Positions 26,342 to 36,108 are shown, numbered from the stretch's first letter. The stretch is 64,000 bases of DNA from Tritonibacter mobilis (GCF_001681715.1 NZ_LNWY01000018.1:91779-155778), one strand, 5' to 3'. The notes: generated from the sequence alone by a model not told the origin. Numbers and translations are program-made.

Positions 26342-27445
26342 ATGAATATCCATTCTCGTGATGTGAACGATACGCCAGATCGCTCAGACGCCGAAGAGGC
26401 GCTGGCTGTGTTGCGCCGTTGGGCGGATGAGGCGAGCGAGGCGGAAGTGGCGCAGCTGGACCCTGCCATTGCGCGGCTTTTGCCGGGCCGGGAAGTGCAA
26501 AACTATCCTGACCTGAAGCGCCAGTACCCGGAAGAATTTGACGCATCCGAGACCTATCGCGCCACGCTGCCGGATCTGCAAAACGGCCCGTCCAGCCTGA
26601 TCCGGGGCGCAAAAGAGCAGATCCAGCATGTCGGTATTTCCAATTTCCGCCTGCCGATCCGCTTTCATACCCGCGACAACGGCGATCTGACGCTGGAAAC
26701 CAGTGTGACTGGCACCGTGAGCCTCGATGCGGAGAAAAAGGGCATCAACATGTCCCGCATCATGCGCAGCTTCTACAAACATGCGGAAAAAGTGTTCTCC
26801 TTTGATGTGATGGAAGCGGCGCTTGAGGATTACCTCAGTGATCTTGAGAGCGGTGATGCGCGGCTTCAGATGCGGTTTTCCTTTCCGGTGAAGGTGGAGA
26901 GCCTGCGTTCGGGTCTGTCGGGCTATCAGTATTACGACGTGGCGCTGGAACTGGTGCAAATGGGCGGGCAACGTCATCGCATCGTGCATCTGGATTACGT
27001 TTACTCCTCCACCTGTCCCTGTTCGCTTGAGCTTTCGGAGCATGCGCGTCAGGCACGCGGGCAGTTGGCGACGCCACATTCGCAGCGCTCCGTTGCGCGG
27101 ATTTCCGTGCAAATGGAGCAGGATAGCGGCTGTCTGTGGTTTGAGGACCTGATCGACCATTGTCGCCGCGCAGTGCCGACCGAGACGCAGGTGATGGTCA
27201 AACGCGAGGACGAGCAGGCCTTTGCGGAGTTGAATGCGGCCAATCCTATCTTTGTGGAGGATGCAGCACGGCTGTTCTGCGAGGCGCTGCAAAGCGACGC
27301 GCGCGTCGGCGATTTCCGGGTTGTGGCGAGCCATCAGGAAAGCCTGCACAGCCATGATGCGGTCTCGGTGCTGACGCAAGGGGTGATGTTCGCCGCACCG
27401 AGCCTTGACCCGCAGCTGTTCTCAACTCTGATCCATCGCGGTTGA
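26342..27445 (+). CDS. folE2: GTP cyclohydrolase FolE2
   Basis: Converts GTP to dihydroneopterin triphosphate for folate and queuosine pathways without strict need for zinc. 367 residues, longer than the usual 260-310, with an N-terminal extension of about 60 residues. The catalytic region YSSTCPCSLELSEHARQ (Cys near 225 and 227) and GISNFRLP are characteristic. ATG 26342 has AGGAG about 12 bases upstream. In many bacteria FolE2 is induced under zinc limitation; no Zur box was recognised here. Confidence 0.95.
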   Translation: MNIHSRDVNDTPDRSDAEEALAVLRRWADEASEAEVAQLDPAIARLLPGREVQNYPDLKRQYPEEFDASETYRATLPDLQNGPSSLIRGAKEQIQHVGISNFRLPIRFHTRDNGDLTLETSVTGTVSLDAEKKGINMSRIMRSFYKHAEKVFSFDVMEAALEDYLSDLESGDARLQMRFSFPVKVESLRSGLSGYQYYDVALELVQMGGQRHRIVHLDYVYSSTCPCSLELSEHARQARGQLATPHSQRSVARISVQMEQDSGCLWFEDLIDHCRRAVPTETQVMVKREDEQAFAELNAANPIFVEDAARLFCEALQSDARVGDFRVVASHQESLHSHDAVSVLTQGVMFAAPSLDPQLFSTLIHRG

Positions 27446-27454
27446 GGCGATCAA

Positions 27455-27506
27455 TGCGAGGGGCGCTGCCCCTCGCGCTCCCCGAGATATTTATAAGAAG
27501 ATGAAG
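27455..27506 (+). repeat. Hairpin-plus-GATATTT dispersed repeat, copy 2
   Basis: Hairpin GCGAGGGGC-GCT-GCCCCTCGC (27456-27476), then GCTCCCCGAGATATTTATAAGAAGATGAAG in pattern (hairpin, GCTCC, GA/GGATATTT, AAGA-rich end). It lies just after the folE2 stop, upstream of its terminator at 27544. Confidence 0.72.
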
Positions 27507-27543
27507 ACAAGGCCCCTTTCATCGGAGGTCGGGTGCTGGTTTT

Positions 27544-27563
27544 TGCCGCATCGCGGCATTTTT
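27544..27563 (+). terminator. Short intrinsic terminator after folE2
   Basis: TGCCGC-ATC-GCGGCA stem followed by TTTTT, about 100 bases after the folE2 stop. Confidence 0.6.
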
Positions 27564-27676
27564 CTGCTGTTGCGAAGGAAAATCATGTTAGCCTGAGTCG
27601 TGAGGGGGCGCTTGCGTCAGTCGACAGGGCGCCTTGCCCGTTTATGTGCGACAATCATCGACGCCGAGGAGATCAC

Positions 27677-28303
27677 ATGATCCGGTTTGAAGGTTTCAAA
27701 GACATCCCCACAACCCCGCAGGCTTGGGCAGGTTATGCCTTGGGTCAGCAAATGAAGATGATGCGCGCTGTGTCGGCGCTGGTGGCAGAAGCCCCGCAGC
27801 GCCAGTTGCATCTGGCGCAAGCGCTGCTGAAAGCGCAGCAGGAGTGGATCAGCGGTTTGCCCAGTGGCTCTGTTGTTGCTGAGGCGGTGCCCCCTGCGGC
27901 GGCCGCGCCTGCCAAAAAGCCCGCTCAGCCACGCAAACCTGCAGCGCGCAAGCCCGCCGCCCGAAAGGTGGCGACAAAAGCGATCCCGGTTAAAGCTGCG
28001 GCCAAGAAGGCTCCGGTGAAGAAAGCAACGGCTGAAAAGGCCCCGGCACCCAAAGCGGCGCCACCCGCGCAGGCTGTGGATGCAAAAGCTGCTGCGGAAA
28101 AAACTGCAAATCCTACGGAATCTGTAGCGCGCGCACCGGTTGCCAAACCAGAGCCAGCGGCACCTACACCCGGCGCCGCAGGTCCAGTCGCAGCGCCCAA
28201 ATCCAGCCAGCCAGCTCCGCGCAGGCGCGCCCGTGCACCAGCGACGCCGCCTGCAATGCCCGCCAAGGAAGCCGGCAAAGAGGGCACAAAAGACAAGTCG
28301 TGA
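27677..28303 (+). CDS. Ala/Lys/Pro-rich histone-H1-like protein with a helical N-terminal domain
   Basis: 208 residues from ATG 27677 (GAGGAG upstream). Residues 1-65 (e.g. MKMMRAVSALVAEAPQRQ) are predicted helical and resemble a short phasin-like segment. Residues about 75-208 are low complexity, made of Lys, Ala, Pro and Arg in short repeats such as KPAARKPAARK and KAAAKKAPVKKA, with a change toward less basic, more Pro-rich sequence at the end. Similar tails occur in PhaF-type phasins and AlgP-like DNA-binding proteins. DNA or granule binding is an inference. It precedes trkH by 47 bases. Confidence 0.65.
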   Translation: MIRFEGFKDIPTTPQAWAGYALGQQMKMMRAVSALVAEAPQRQLHLAQALLKAQQEWISGLPSGSVVAEAVPPAAAAPAKKPAQPRKPAARKPAARKVATKAIPVKAAAKKAPVKKATAEKAPAPKAAPPAQAVDAKAAAEKTANPTESVARAPVAKPEPAAPTPGAAGPVAAPKSSQPAPRRRARAPATPPAMPAKEAGKEGTKDKS

Positions 28304-28350
28304 TCGCTTTGGCTTGACAGTCTGAGCGGGGGTTGCCAACGCTGCGCCTC

Positions 28351-29799
28351 ATGTTGGATCTGCGCCCCGTCGGATATGTCATCGGCCTGCTTGTCGCCAT
28401 TTTGGGCGGCACCATGGTCTTTCCGCTTCTCCTTGACCTCTATGATGGCAAGGGGGAGTGGCCGGTGTTTTTGGAAAGCGCCCTGTTTTGCCTGCTGGTC
28501 GGGGGCATTCTGGCCCTGACCTGCGCCAATGGCGTGGGGCGCGGCCTGTCGATCCGCCAGACCTTTTTGCTGACGACATCTGTTTGGGTGGTGCTGCCCC
28601 TATTCGGGGCGTTGCCCCTGATGCTGGGCGCGACCGAGCTGAGCTTTACCGATGCGTTCTTTGAGGCGATGTCTGGGCTGACCACAACGGGCTCAACGGT
28701 GATTTCGGGCTTGGATGATCTGCCGCGTGGGCTGTTGTTGTGGCGGGGCATTCTGCAATGGTTGGGTGGTATCGGCATTATTGTGGTGGCCATGGTGTTC
28801 CTGCCCGAACTGCGGGTGGGGGGCATGCAGATCTTCAAGTCTGAAGCTTTTGATACCATGGGAAAAATCCTGCCACGTGCGCAGGAGATCGCCAAGCAGA
28901 TCTCGGTGATCTATCTGGTTCTCACCATGGTGTGCGCGCTGGTTTACACCGTCTTGGGCATGGGGCCTTTTGATGCGTTGGTGCATGCGATGACCACCAT
29001 GTCGACGGGCGGGTTTTCAAACTATGATGCCTCTTTCGGGACCTTCTCTGGTCCGGCGGAATATGCGGCCTCGCTCTTTATGATTGCTTCGGCGCTGCCC
29101 TATGTGCGCTATGTGCAATTGGTGAACGGGCAGATGACACCGCTGCTGCATGACAGCCAGATCCGCGCGTTTCTCTGGACCATCTTTGTGCTCGTCGGGG
29201 TGACAGCGGGCGTGTTGATCACGGTGTTTCCGCACCACCCCGAACAGGCAGTGCGAGAAGCACTGTTCAATATCGTCTCCATCATGTCGGGCACCGGTTT
29301 TGCCAGTGTCGACTATATGGGCTGGGGGCCGTTTTTGATCATGATCTTCTTCTTTGTCGGGCTGATCGGGGGCTGTGCGGGCTCGACAGCCTGTTCGGTG
29401 AAGATCTTCCGCTATCAGCTGCTCTTTGCCTCCATTCGGGTGCAGGTACAGCGGATCCGCTCGCCCAATGGGGTGTTTGTGCCGCGCTATCAGGGCCGTC
29501 CTGTGACGCCGGATGTGCTGAGTTCGGTGATCTCCTTCTTTATGTTCTTTGTCATTACGCTGGGTATTGTGGCCTGGGCATTGGCGCTGACGGGGCTGGA
29601 TTTCATTACCGCGATTTCGGGTGCCGCAACCGCAGTGGCCAATATCGGCCCCGGTCTGGGCGATATCATAGGACCTGCGGGCAACTTTGCGCCGCTGAAT
29701 GATACCGCCAAGTGGATTCTGGCGATTGCCATGCTGATCGGGCGGCTGGAACTGATGGCGGTCTATGCCATCCTGACGGTTCGTTTCTGGCGCAGCTAA
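28351..29799 (+). CDS. trkH: Trk-type potassium uptake channel subunit (TrkH)
   Basis: 482 residues, about ten or more helices with four selectivity-filter loops: LTTTGSTVI, TMSTGGFSN, SGTGFASV and NIGPGLGD. These match the four pseudo-repeats of TrkH. The partner TrkA is not in the window. ATG 28351 (MLDLRPVGY) is the likely start; a TTG at 28333 in frame is possible but sits against the GAGCGGGGG stretch with no room for a ribosome-binding site. It may be cotranscribed with the upstream basic protein. Confidence 0.93.
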   Translation: MLDLRPVGYVIGLLVAILGGTMVFPLLLDLYDGKGEWPVFLESALFCLLVGGILALTCANGVGRGLSIRQTFLLTTSVWVVLPLFGALPLMLGATELSFTDAFFEAMSGLTTTGSTVISGLDDLPRGLLLWRGILQWLGGIGIIVVAMVFLPELRVGGMQIFKSEAFDTMGKILPRAQEIAKQISVIYLVLTMVCALVYTVLGMGPFDALVHAMTTMSTGGFSNYDASFGTFSGPAEYAASLFMIASALPYVRYVQLVNGQMTPLLHDSQIRAFLWTIFVLVGVTAGVLITVFPHHPEQAVREALFNIVSIMSGTGFASVDYMGWGPFLIMIFFFVGLIGGCAGSTACSVKIFRYQLLFASIRVQVQRIRSPNGVFVPRYQGRPVTPDVLSSVISFFMFFVITLGIVAWALALTGLDFITAISGAATAVANIGPGLGDIIGPAGNFAPLNDTAKWILAIAMLIGRLELMAVYAILTVRFWRS

Positions 29800-29934
29800 G
29801 CCTATCTGGGGCTGAAGGTTGCGCAAAACGCCCTTGGCCTTGAAATAAAGGGCTGGGCCATCTTGCTCTTGCGCGGTCGCTCGCCTAAGAACGCGCGAAC
29901 CTTTAACCCCGCAAGCGGAGGGAAACCACACCTC

Positions 29935-31173
29935 ATGCCCCTACTTGTGATGAAATTCGGCGGCACATCCGTCGCCAATCTGGATCGCATTCGCCGCGCC
30001 GCCAAACGTGTTGGCGTCGAAGTTGCCAAGGGCTATGACGTGATCGTCATCGTCTCCGCCATGTCTGGCAAGACCAATGAGCTGGTCGGCTGGGTGGGCG
30101 AGACCTCGCCGCTTTATGATGCGCGTGAATATGATGCGGTTGTGTCCTCTGGTGAGAACGTGACCGCCGGGCTGATGGCGCTGACGCTTCAGGAAATGGA
30201 CGTGCCCGCGCGCAGCTGGCAGGGCTGGCAAGTGCCGCTCAAGACCAACTCCGCCCATAGTCAGGCCCGGATCGAGGACATCGGCACTGACAATATCAAC
30301 GCCAAGTTCGGCGAGGGTATGAAGGTGGCCGTGGTTGCAGGTTTTCAGGGGGTTTCGCCTGAGGGTCGCATCACCACATTGGGGCGCGGCGGGTCTGATA
30401 CTACGGCGGTTGCCTTTGCGGCGGCCTTTGGGGCCGAGCGCTGCGACATCTATACCGATGTGGACGGCGTCTACACCACCGATCCGCGCATCTGTGAAAA
30501 GGCGCGCAAGCTCGACAAGATCGCCTTTGAGGAAATGCTGGAACTGGCATCCTTGGGTGCAAAAGTGCTGCAAACCCGCTCTGTGGAACTGGCCATGCGC
30601 TACAAGGTCAAACTGCGCGTGCTCTCCAGCTTTGAAGAACAATCCGACGAGGCCGGCACACTGGTCTGCGACGAGGAGGAAATCATGGAATCCAATGTTG
30701 TTAACGGCGTTGCCTACTCTCGTGATGAGGCCAAGCTGACCTGTCTCTCGGTCGCGGACCGTCCCGGCATTGCGGCGACCATCTTTGGCTGCCTCTCTGA
30801 TGCGGGCGTGAACGTCGATATGATCGTGCAGAACATCTCTGAAGATGGCCGCACTGATATGACCTTCTCTTGCCCCACAGATCAGGTTCAGCGCGCCGAG
30901 GTTGCGCTCAGCGCCTACAAGGAAAAGGGCGAGCTGAATTACGGTGAGCTGGTGGCGGATACCGGCGTGGCCAAGATTTCCGTCGTTGGGATCGGCATGC
31001 GGTCGCAGTCCGGCGTTGCCGCGAAGATGTTCAAGGTGCTGTCGGATGAGGGCATCAATATCAAGGTGATCACCACCTCCGAGATCAAGATCTCTGTGCT
31101 GGTGGATCGCAAGTATATGGAGCTCGCGGTGCAGGCGCTGCACGACGCATTCGAGCTCGACAAGGCAAGCTGA
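29935..31173 (+). CDS. lysC: Aspartate kinase
   Basis: First step of the lysine, methionine and threonine pathway: phosphorylation of aspartate. 412 residues. KFGGTSV (7-13) opens the kinase domain; GRGGSDTTAVAFA and DVDGVYTTDPR are signature motifs. Two ACT domains for feedback control occupy about 265-412. ATG 29935 follows GCGGAGGG. A terminator follows at 31197, then ptsP, an arrangement common in alphaproteobacteria. Confidence 0.96.
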   Translation: MPLLVMKFGGTSVANLDRIRRAAKRVGVEVAKGYDVIVIVSAMSGKTNELVGWVGETSPLYDAREYDAVVSSGENVTAGLMALTLQEMDVPARSWQGWQVPLKTNSAHSQARIEDIGTDNINAKFGEGMKVAVVAGFQGVSPEGRITTLGRGGSDTTAVAFAAAFGAERCDIYTDVDGVYTTDPRICEKARKLDKIAFEEMLELASLGAKVLQTRSVELAMRYKVKLRVLSSFEEQSDEAGTLVCDEEEIMESNVVNGVAYSRDEAKLTCLSVADRPGIAATIFGCLSDAGVNVDMIVQNISEDGRTDMTFSCPTDQVQRAEVALSAYKEKGELNYGELVADTGVAKISVVGIGMRSQSGVAAKMFKVLSDEGINIKVITTSEIKISVLVDRKYMELAVQALHDAFELDKAS

Positions 31174-31196
31174 TATGCGTTGCCGCTGATCTTTTT

Positions 31197-31226
31197 GCGC
31201 GCCGGGGGCTCCTCCGGCGCGTTTTT
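31197..31226 (+). terminator. Intrinsic terminator of lysC
   Basis: CGCGCCGG pairs with CCGGCGCG around GGGCTCCT; TTTTT follows. It begins about 24 bases after the lysC stop. The 294 bases from here to ptsP hold no gene I can support. Confidence 0.85.
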
Positions 31227-31520
31227 GTTTAAACAGTCTAATTCATTGAGTTCATTGTCTCTATTTGCTGCGCTGCAGCTAGAGAGGCCGCGGCGTTTGA
31301 GAGATGCAAATACGACGGGCACCAGCTCTGCACGCAGCGGTATTTGCTGCAAAACCTCTTGCCAGCGCCCCGGCCAGCCGACACATTGCCTGTGACCCCG
31401 CGTGTGGTGTGAAGAGAGTTGATGCGCATAAGCGTCATCTGCTATTCAGAACGCCGGACTCGGACGGGTGGGTAACAGGGCATCCGTGGCGTCAAATGAA
31501 TAACCCGAGAAAGGGCCAAC

Positions 31521-33761
31521 ATGGTTGAGAACACGGAATCCGAAAGCAGAAAGCTTCTGGGTCGTCTGCGCGAGGCCATGGCAGGAGATGATGCAGGGCA
31601 GGCCCGCCTTGATAAGATCACTCAGCTGATTGCCGACAGCATGGGCACCGAAGTGTGCTCCATCTATCTGTTTCGCGACGAAGAAACACTGGAACTTTGC
31701 GCCACTGAAGGTCTGAACCGCGAATCCGTTCACCAGACCCGTATGCGTGTGGGCGAGGGGCTGGTGGGGCGCGTGGCGCGCACCGGCAAGGTCATCAACA
31801 CCCCCGACGCCCCCAGCGCGCGCGGCTTTCGCTATATGCCAGAGACCGGAGAGGAGCGGTTTTCCTCCTTCCTTGGTATCCCGGTCCAGCGTCTGGGCGA
31901 GATGATGGGCGTTCTGGTGGTGCAGTCCAAGGAGAGCCGGGAATATTCCGCAGATGCGGTCTACGCGCTTGAGGTGGTGGCCATGGTCATTGCCGAGATG
32001 ACCGAACTTGGCGCGTTTGTGGGCGAGGGCTCGGCGATGTCGCCGCTGCACCAGCAGTCGGTACTATTGAAGGGGATTACCGCGCAGGAAGGGGCGGCTG
32101 AGGGTAACATCTGGCTGCATGAACCCCGCGTGGTGGTCACCAACCCGATTGCCGATGATCCCCACCGCGAGCTGGAGCGCCTGCAAGAGGCGGTGGATGA
32201 GCTGCGTGTGGGCGTCGACAAGATGCTACAGGTGTCCTCCAGCGGAGATAAGGAGCAGGCGCAGGTTCTTGAAACCTATCGGATGTTTGCCAACTCCAAG
32301 GGCTGGATGCGGCGCATGGAAGAAGACATTGCGCGTGGCCTCAGCGCCGAGGCTGCGGTGGAAAAAGAGCAATCCCTCGCCCGTGGCCGTATGGCGCAGG
32401 TACAGGACGCCTATTTGCGCGAACGCCTGAGCGATCTGGATGATCTCTCGAACCGCTTGCTGCGCATTCTGACAGGTCAGGGCAAGGACACTGGCGCTGA
32501 GTTGCCGGAAAACCCCATTCTGGTGGCCCGCAATATCGGCCCGGCGGAATTGCTGGAATATGGCCGCAAGCTCAAGGGGATCGTCCTTGAGGAAGGTTCC
32601 GTTGGCTCTCATGCGGCGATTGTGGCACGGGCGCTGGCGATTCCGCTGGTGGTGCGCGCGGCGCGCATCACGACAGAGGGTCTGAACGGTGATCATGTGC
32701 TGGTCGATGGGGACAATGGCGTGGTGCATTTGCGCCCCGATGATCCCGTCGTCAGCGCCTTTCGTGACAAGATCGCCATGCAGGCACAAGCGCAGGAGCG
32801 CTATACCTCCATACGTGAGAAGCCTGCCATAACCACCGACAGGCAAAGGATTAACCTGCTGATGAACGCAGGTCTGATGGCCGATTTGCCGTCGCTGAAT
32901 AACTCTGGCGCCGAAGGCGTGGGCCTGTTTCGCACCGAGCTGCAATTCCTCGTACGCAACCAGATGCCGAAACGCTCGGAACTGGTGAGCCTCTATCAGC
33001 GCGTTCTTGAGGCCGCGGGCGGTAAGCGGGTGATCTTCCGCACGCTCGATATCGGCTCTGATAAAGTTCTGCCCTACATGAAGCCCACCGATGAGCCGAA
33101 CCCGGCACTCGGCTGGCGCGCGATCCGGGTGGGGCTGGATAAACCTGGTGTGATGCGGATGCAGCTGCAGGCGTTGATCCGGGCGGCGAATGGCGGGCCT
33201 TTGACGGTCATGTTCCCATTTGTGGCGCAGTTTGAGGAATACCGCCTTGCGCGCGAAGAGGTGGCCAAGACCATCGAACGGGAACGTCGGTTGGGCCATG
33301 TTCTGCCTTCTTCGCTGGAAATTGGCGCGATGCTGGAAACGCCCTCGCTTGGCTTTGCACCGCTCAAGTTCTTTGAAGAGGTGGATTTTCTGTCAATCGG
33401 GGGCAACGATCTTAAGCAGTTCTTCTTTGCGGCGGACCGTGAAAACGAGCGCGTGCGCAAACGCTACGATACGCTGAATGTGAGCTTCCTGAGCTTTATT
33501 GAGCGCATCGTGGAGCGCTGCGATATCTCCGGCACCCCGCTCAGTTTCTGCGGCGAGGATGCGGGGCGCCCGATTGAAGCGGTGTGTCTTGCAGCCATGG
33601 GCATCCGTACCTTGTCGATGCGCCCGGCCTCCATCGGTCCGGTTAAATCGCTGCTGATGCGGGTGGATCTGGGCGAGCTGCGCAAGATCATCTCTGATGC
33701 ACGCCATCGTGGTGATCAGACGGTGCGGCCGGCGGTCATGCAGTACCTGCGCGAACTCTGA
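31521..33761 (+). CDS. ptsP: Phosphoenolpyruvate-protein phosphotransferase PtsP (EI-Ntr)
   Basis: First enzyme of the nitrogen-type phosphotransferase relay; it autophosphorylates from PEP and passes phosphate to NPr. 746 residues: N-terminal GAF domain (about 20-165), HPr/NPr-interacting helices, phosphohistidine domain with H364 in GSVGSHAAIVARAL, then the PEP-binding barrel with EGVGLFRTE and SIGGNDLKQFF. It acts as a nitrogen and potassium-linked regulator in alphaproteobacteria; a Trk potassium uptake gene lies 1.7 kb upstream. Confidence 0.96.
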   Translation: MVENTESESRKLLGRLREAMAGDDAGQARLDKITQLIADSMGTEVCSIYLFRDEETLELCATEGLNRESVHQTRMRVGEGLVGRVARTGKVINTPDAPSARGFRYMPETGEERFSSFLGIPVQRLGEMMGVLVVQSKESREYSADAVYALEVVAMVIAEMTELGAFVGEGSAMSPLHQQSVLLKGITAQEGAAEGNIWLHEPRVVVTNPIADDPHRELERLQEAVDELRVGVDKMLQVSSSGDKEQAQVLETYRMFANSKGWMRRMEEDIARGLSAEAAVEKEQSLARGRMAQVQDAYLRERLSDLDDLSNRLLRILTGQGKDTGAELPENPILVARNIGPAELLEYGRKLKGIVLEEGSVGSHAAIVARALAIPLVVRAARITTEGLNGDHVLVDGDNGVVHLRPDDPVVSAFRDKIAMQAQAQERYTSIREKPAITTDRQRINLLMNAGLMADLPSLNNSGAEGVGLFRTELQFLVRNQMPKRSELVSLYQRVLEAAGGKRVIFRTLDIGSDKVLPYMKPTDEPNPALGWRAIRVGLDKPGVMRMQLQALIRAANGGPLTVMFPFVAQFEEYRLAREEVAKTIERERRLGHVLPSSLEIGAMLETPSLGFAPLKFFEEVDFLSIGGNDLKQFFFAADRENERVRKRYDTLNVSFLSFIERIVERCDISGTPLSFCGEDAGRPIEAVCLAAMGIRTLSMRPASIGPVKSLLMRVDLGELRKIISDARHRGDQTVRPAVMQYLREL

Positions 33762-34285
33762 GCTTGCATGACGTCTGATCCTGCGGTCGCCTTCAACGAG
33801 GGCGGCCGCGCTGCATTTTACGCTGCGAATTCATTCGCTGAAGCGTGAAAATGGTTTTCCTATTCGGACATTATCTAGGCCACGCGCCCCAGCATCGTTA
33901 AATTAGTTTCAAATTTTAGATAAATTTGATCTTTTAGCCAGAGCCAAAAGTTCCTCGGATCTGGCGTGTTTTCTGCGTCAAGCTACCTGCTGGCCACGTG
34001 CCCCTCCGTACCAACAAGAGACGGTCGCGATGGCGAAGTGACGAAAGCTGTTCTCCACAGCGAATGATCGGCGTAACCATCTGCCGAAATAGCGAAAACG
34101 CGAGGTTATCCACATCACATCAGTCCGTTTTCTACAGACCAAAGACCTATCTTTGACGATCATAAATGAGCGATTTCGTCAAAATGACAGGGGCGCCGTA
34201 AATGTGGCGAAATCACCGGCGAGAGGTCTGGGATTAACTTATTAAATAGTTATGATCGCGGCGTTCAGGAGAGGAAAACGAACAG
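33762..34285. other. Long A/T-richer gap between ptsP and the TPP-enzyme gene
   Basis: No coding frame supported. Positions 33770-33800 contain an imperfect G/C hairpin without a T-run. 33880-33960 is markedly A/T-rich. GCGATTTCG at about 34169 and CGAAATC at about 34209 form an inverted repeat. TATTAAATAGTTATGAT (about 34240-34256) could be a -10 region for the next gene, whose ribosome-binding site AGGAGAGG lies at about 34267-34274. Confidence 0.5.
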
Positions 34286-35998
34286 ATGTCCAGCGACAAA
34301 GCACAGCCCAACGCAGCCCCGCTTCGCAGCGGTGGCAGAATTCTTGCAGACCAGCTGCAGATCCTCGGGGCTGATACGATTTATTGCGTCCCCGGAGAGA
34401 GTTATCTGGAGTTGCTGGACGGGCTCCATGCCCACCAAGAGACCATCAAAGTGGTGACGTGCCGCCACGAATCCGGTGCCTCGAACATGGCAGATGCCTA
34501 CGGTAAGATGACCGGCAAGCCCGGAATCTGCGCCGTGACGCGCGGACCAGGGGCCACCAATGCATCGAACGGCGTGCATACCGCATTTCAGGATTCTACC
34601 CCGATGATTCTGCTGATCGGGCAGGTCGGGCGCGAGATGGTGGATCGCGAGGCCTTTCAGGAGATTGATTATCGCCGCATGTTTGGCCAGATGGCCAAAT
34701 GGGTGGCGCAGATCGACGATGCCGCCCGTATCCCCGAATATATGGCGCGCGCGTGGAAAACGGCGCTGTCAGGTCGCCCCGGTCCGGTGGTCTTGGCGCT
34801 GCCTGAGGACATGCTGACCGACGAGGTCGCGGTGGCAGACCTTAGGGTGACACCGCACGCACGCACTGCACCGGCGGCACAGGATATTGAGACGCTGCAG
34901 GCGATGATTGCCCGCGCCGAACGCCCGATGCTGATGGTGGGCGGTCCCAGCTGGAGTGAGAGCTGTGCGCAAAAGGCACTGGCTTTTGCAGAACGGCTGG
35001 GTCTGCCGGTGACCACGTCCTTTCGCAGTCAGGACTATGTGGACAACGGGCACGACAACTACGTCGGCCCCGTAGGCATCGCCCCAATTCCCAATCTTCG
35101 CAAGCGGTTGCGCGAAGAGGTTGATCTGTTGATTACGGTTGGCCCGCGCCTTGGCGAGATGACAACCCAAGGTTATGAGCTGATCGACATTCCGCATCCA
35201 CAGATGACATTTGTGCATGTTCATCCCGGAGCAGAAGAGCTGGGGCAGGTCTATCAGCCCGATCTGGCGATCCAGTCCGACCCAGAGCTGTTCTTTGATG
35301 CGGCCGATGCAATCACCGTGCCCGATGGGCCATATGTCTGGTCCGATTGGGTGCAGGCACAGCGCGCCGACTACCTTGCGTTCCAGACCCCGACCGAGGT
35401 GCCGGGCGACGTGAACATGGGCCATGTGGTGCGCCACATGAGCGAGACCCTGCCGGACGATACGATCTACACCAATGGGGCCGGGAACTACACGGTCTGG
35501 CTGCATCGGTTTCACCAGCACCGCGCCTATCGCACCCAGCTTGCGCCCACCAGCGGCTCGATGGGTTACGGGGTTCCTGCCGCAGTTGCGGCCAAGCTGG
35601 AGCACCCGGATCGCACCGTGGTGGCGATGGCCGGGGATGGCTGTTTCATGATGACCTCGCAAGAGCTGGCGACGGCTGTTCAGCACGGGGCGGATGTCAT
35701 CTATGTGGTGGTGAACAACGGCATGTATGGCACCATCCGTATGCATCAGGAACGCCACCATCCTGGCAAGGTCATGGCCACCAAACTGGTGAACCCGGAT
35801 TTTGTGGCCTACGCGGCCTCATTTGGGATCACGGGCGAGCGGGTGTTGAAAACCGATGACTTCCCGGCCGCACTGGAACGTGCGCGCAGCGCCAAGGGCG
35901 GCTATATGATCGAAATCGTGGTCGATCCCGAAGCATTGACCCCGAACCAGTCGCTCTCGGCGGTGCGGGCTGAGGGTGAGAGCAAGGGAAAAAGCTGA
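34286..35998 (+). CDS. Thiamine-pyrophosphate-dependent enzyme, acetolactate-synthase-like
   Basis: 570 residues with the three-domain POX fold: N-terminal PYR domain with catalytic Glu 62 in CRHESGASN, a central domain, and the C-terminal PP domain with the cofactor motif GDG (450-452) through VVVNN. GYGVPAAVAAKLEHP and GMYGTIRMHQERHHPGK are typical of biosynthetic-type ALS paralogues that lack the small subunit. Acetolactate synthase proper needs IlvH, which is absent here, so a different 2-ketoacid or aldehyde substrate is likely. ATG 34286 has AGGAGAGG about 12 bases upstream. A GST gene follows. Confidence 0.85.
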   Translation: MSSDKAQPNAAPLRSGGRILADQLQILGADTIYCVPGESYLELLDGLHAHQETIKVVTCRHESGASNMADAYGKMTGKPGICAVTRGPGATNASNGVHTAFQDSTPMILLIGQVGREMVDREAFQEIDYRRMFGQMAKWVAQIDDAARIPEYMARAWKTALSGRPGPVVLALPEDMLTDEVAVADLRVTPHARTAPAAQDIETLQAMIARAERPMLMVGGPSWSESCAQKALAFAERLGLPVTTSFRSQDYVDNGHDNYVGPVGIAPIPNLRKRLREEVDLLITVGPRLGEMTTQGYELIDIPHPQMTFVHVHPGAEELGQVYQPDLAIQSDPELFFDAADAITVPDGPYVWSDWVQAQRADYLAFQTPTEVPGDVNMGHVVRHMSETLPDDTIYTNGAGNYTVWLHRFHQHRAYRTQLAPTSGSMGYGVPAAVAAKLEHPDRTVVAMAGDGCFMMTSQELATAVQHGADVIYVVVNNGMYGTIRMHQERHHPGKVMATKLVNPDFVAYAASFGITGERVLKTDDFPAALERARSAKGGYMIEIVVDPEALTPNQSLSAVRAEGESKGKS

Positions 35999-36048
35999 AG
36001 CCTACGCGCTTCAAAGTTGAATATTCCAATATTTTCCAAAGACTTGAT

Positions 36049-36073
36049 TGACGCGGGCCGTTGTCCCGCGTCA
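36049..36073. promoter_or_regulatory. Nine-bp perfect inverted repeat upstream of a GST gene
   Basis: TGACGCGGG and CCCGCGTCA flank a 7-base CCGTTGT loop, 36 bases before the GST start. No T-run follows, so it is more likely an operator or an RNA structure than a terminator. Confidence 0.4.
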
Positions 36074-36108
36074 TTCTGCGTCGCAGAAGGACCAGAGCGG
36101 AGAATCCG

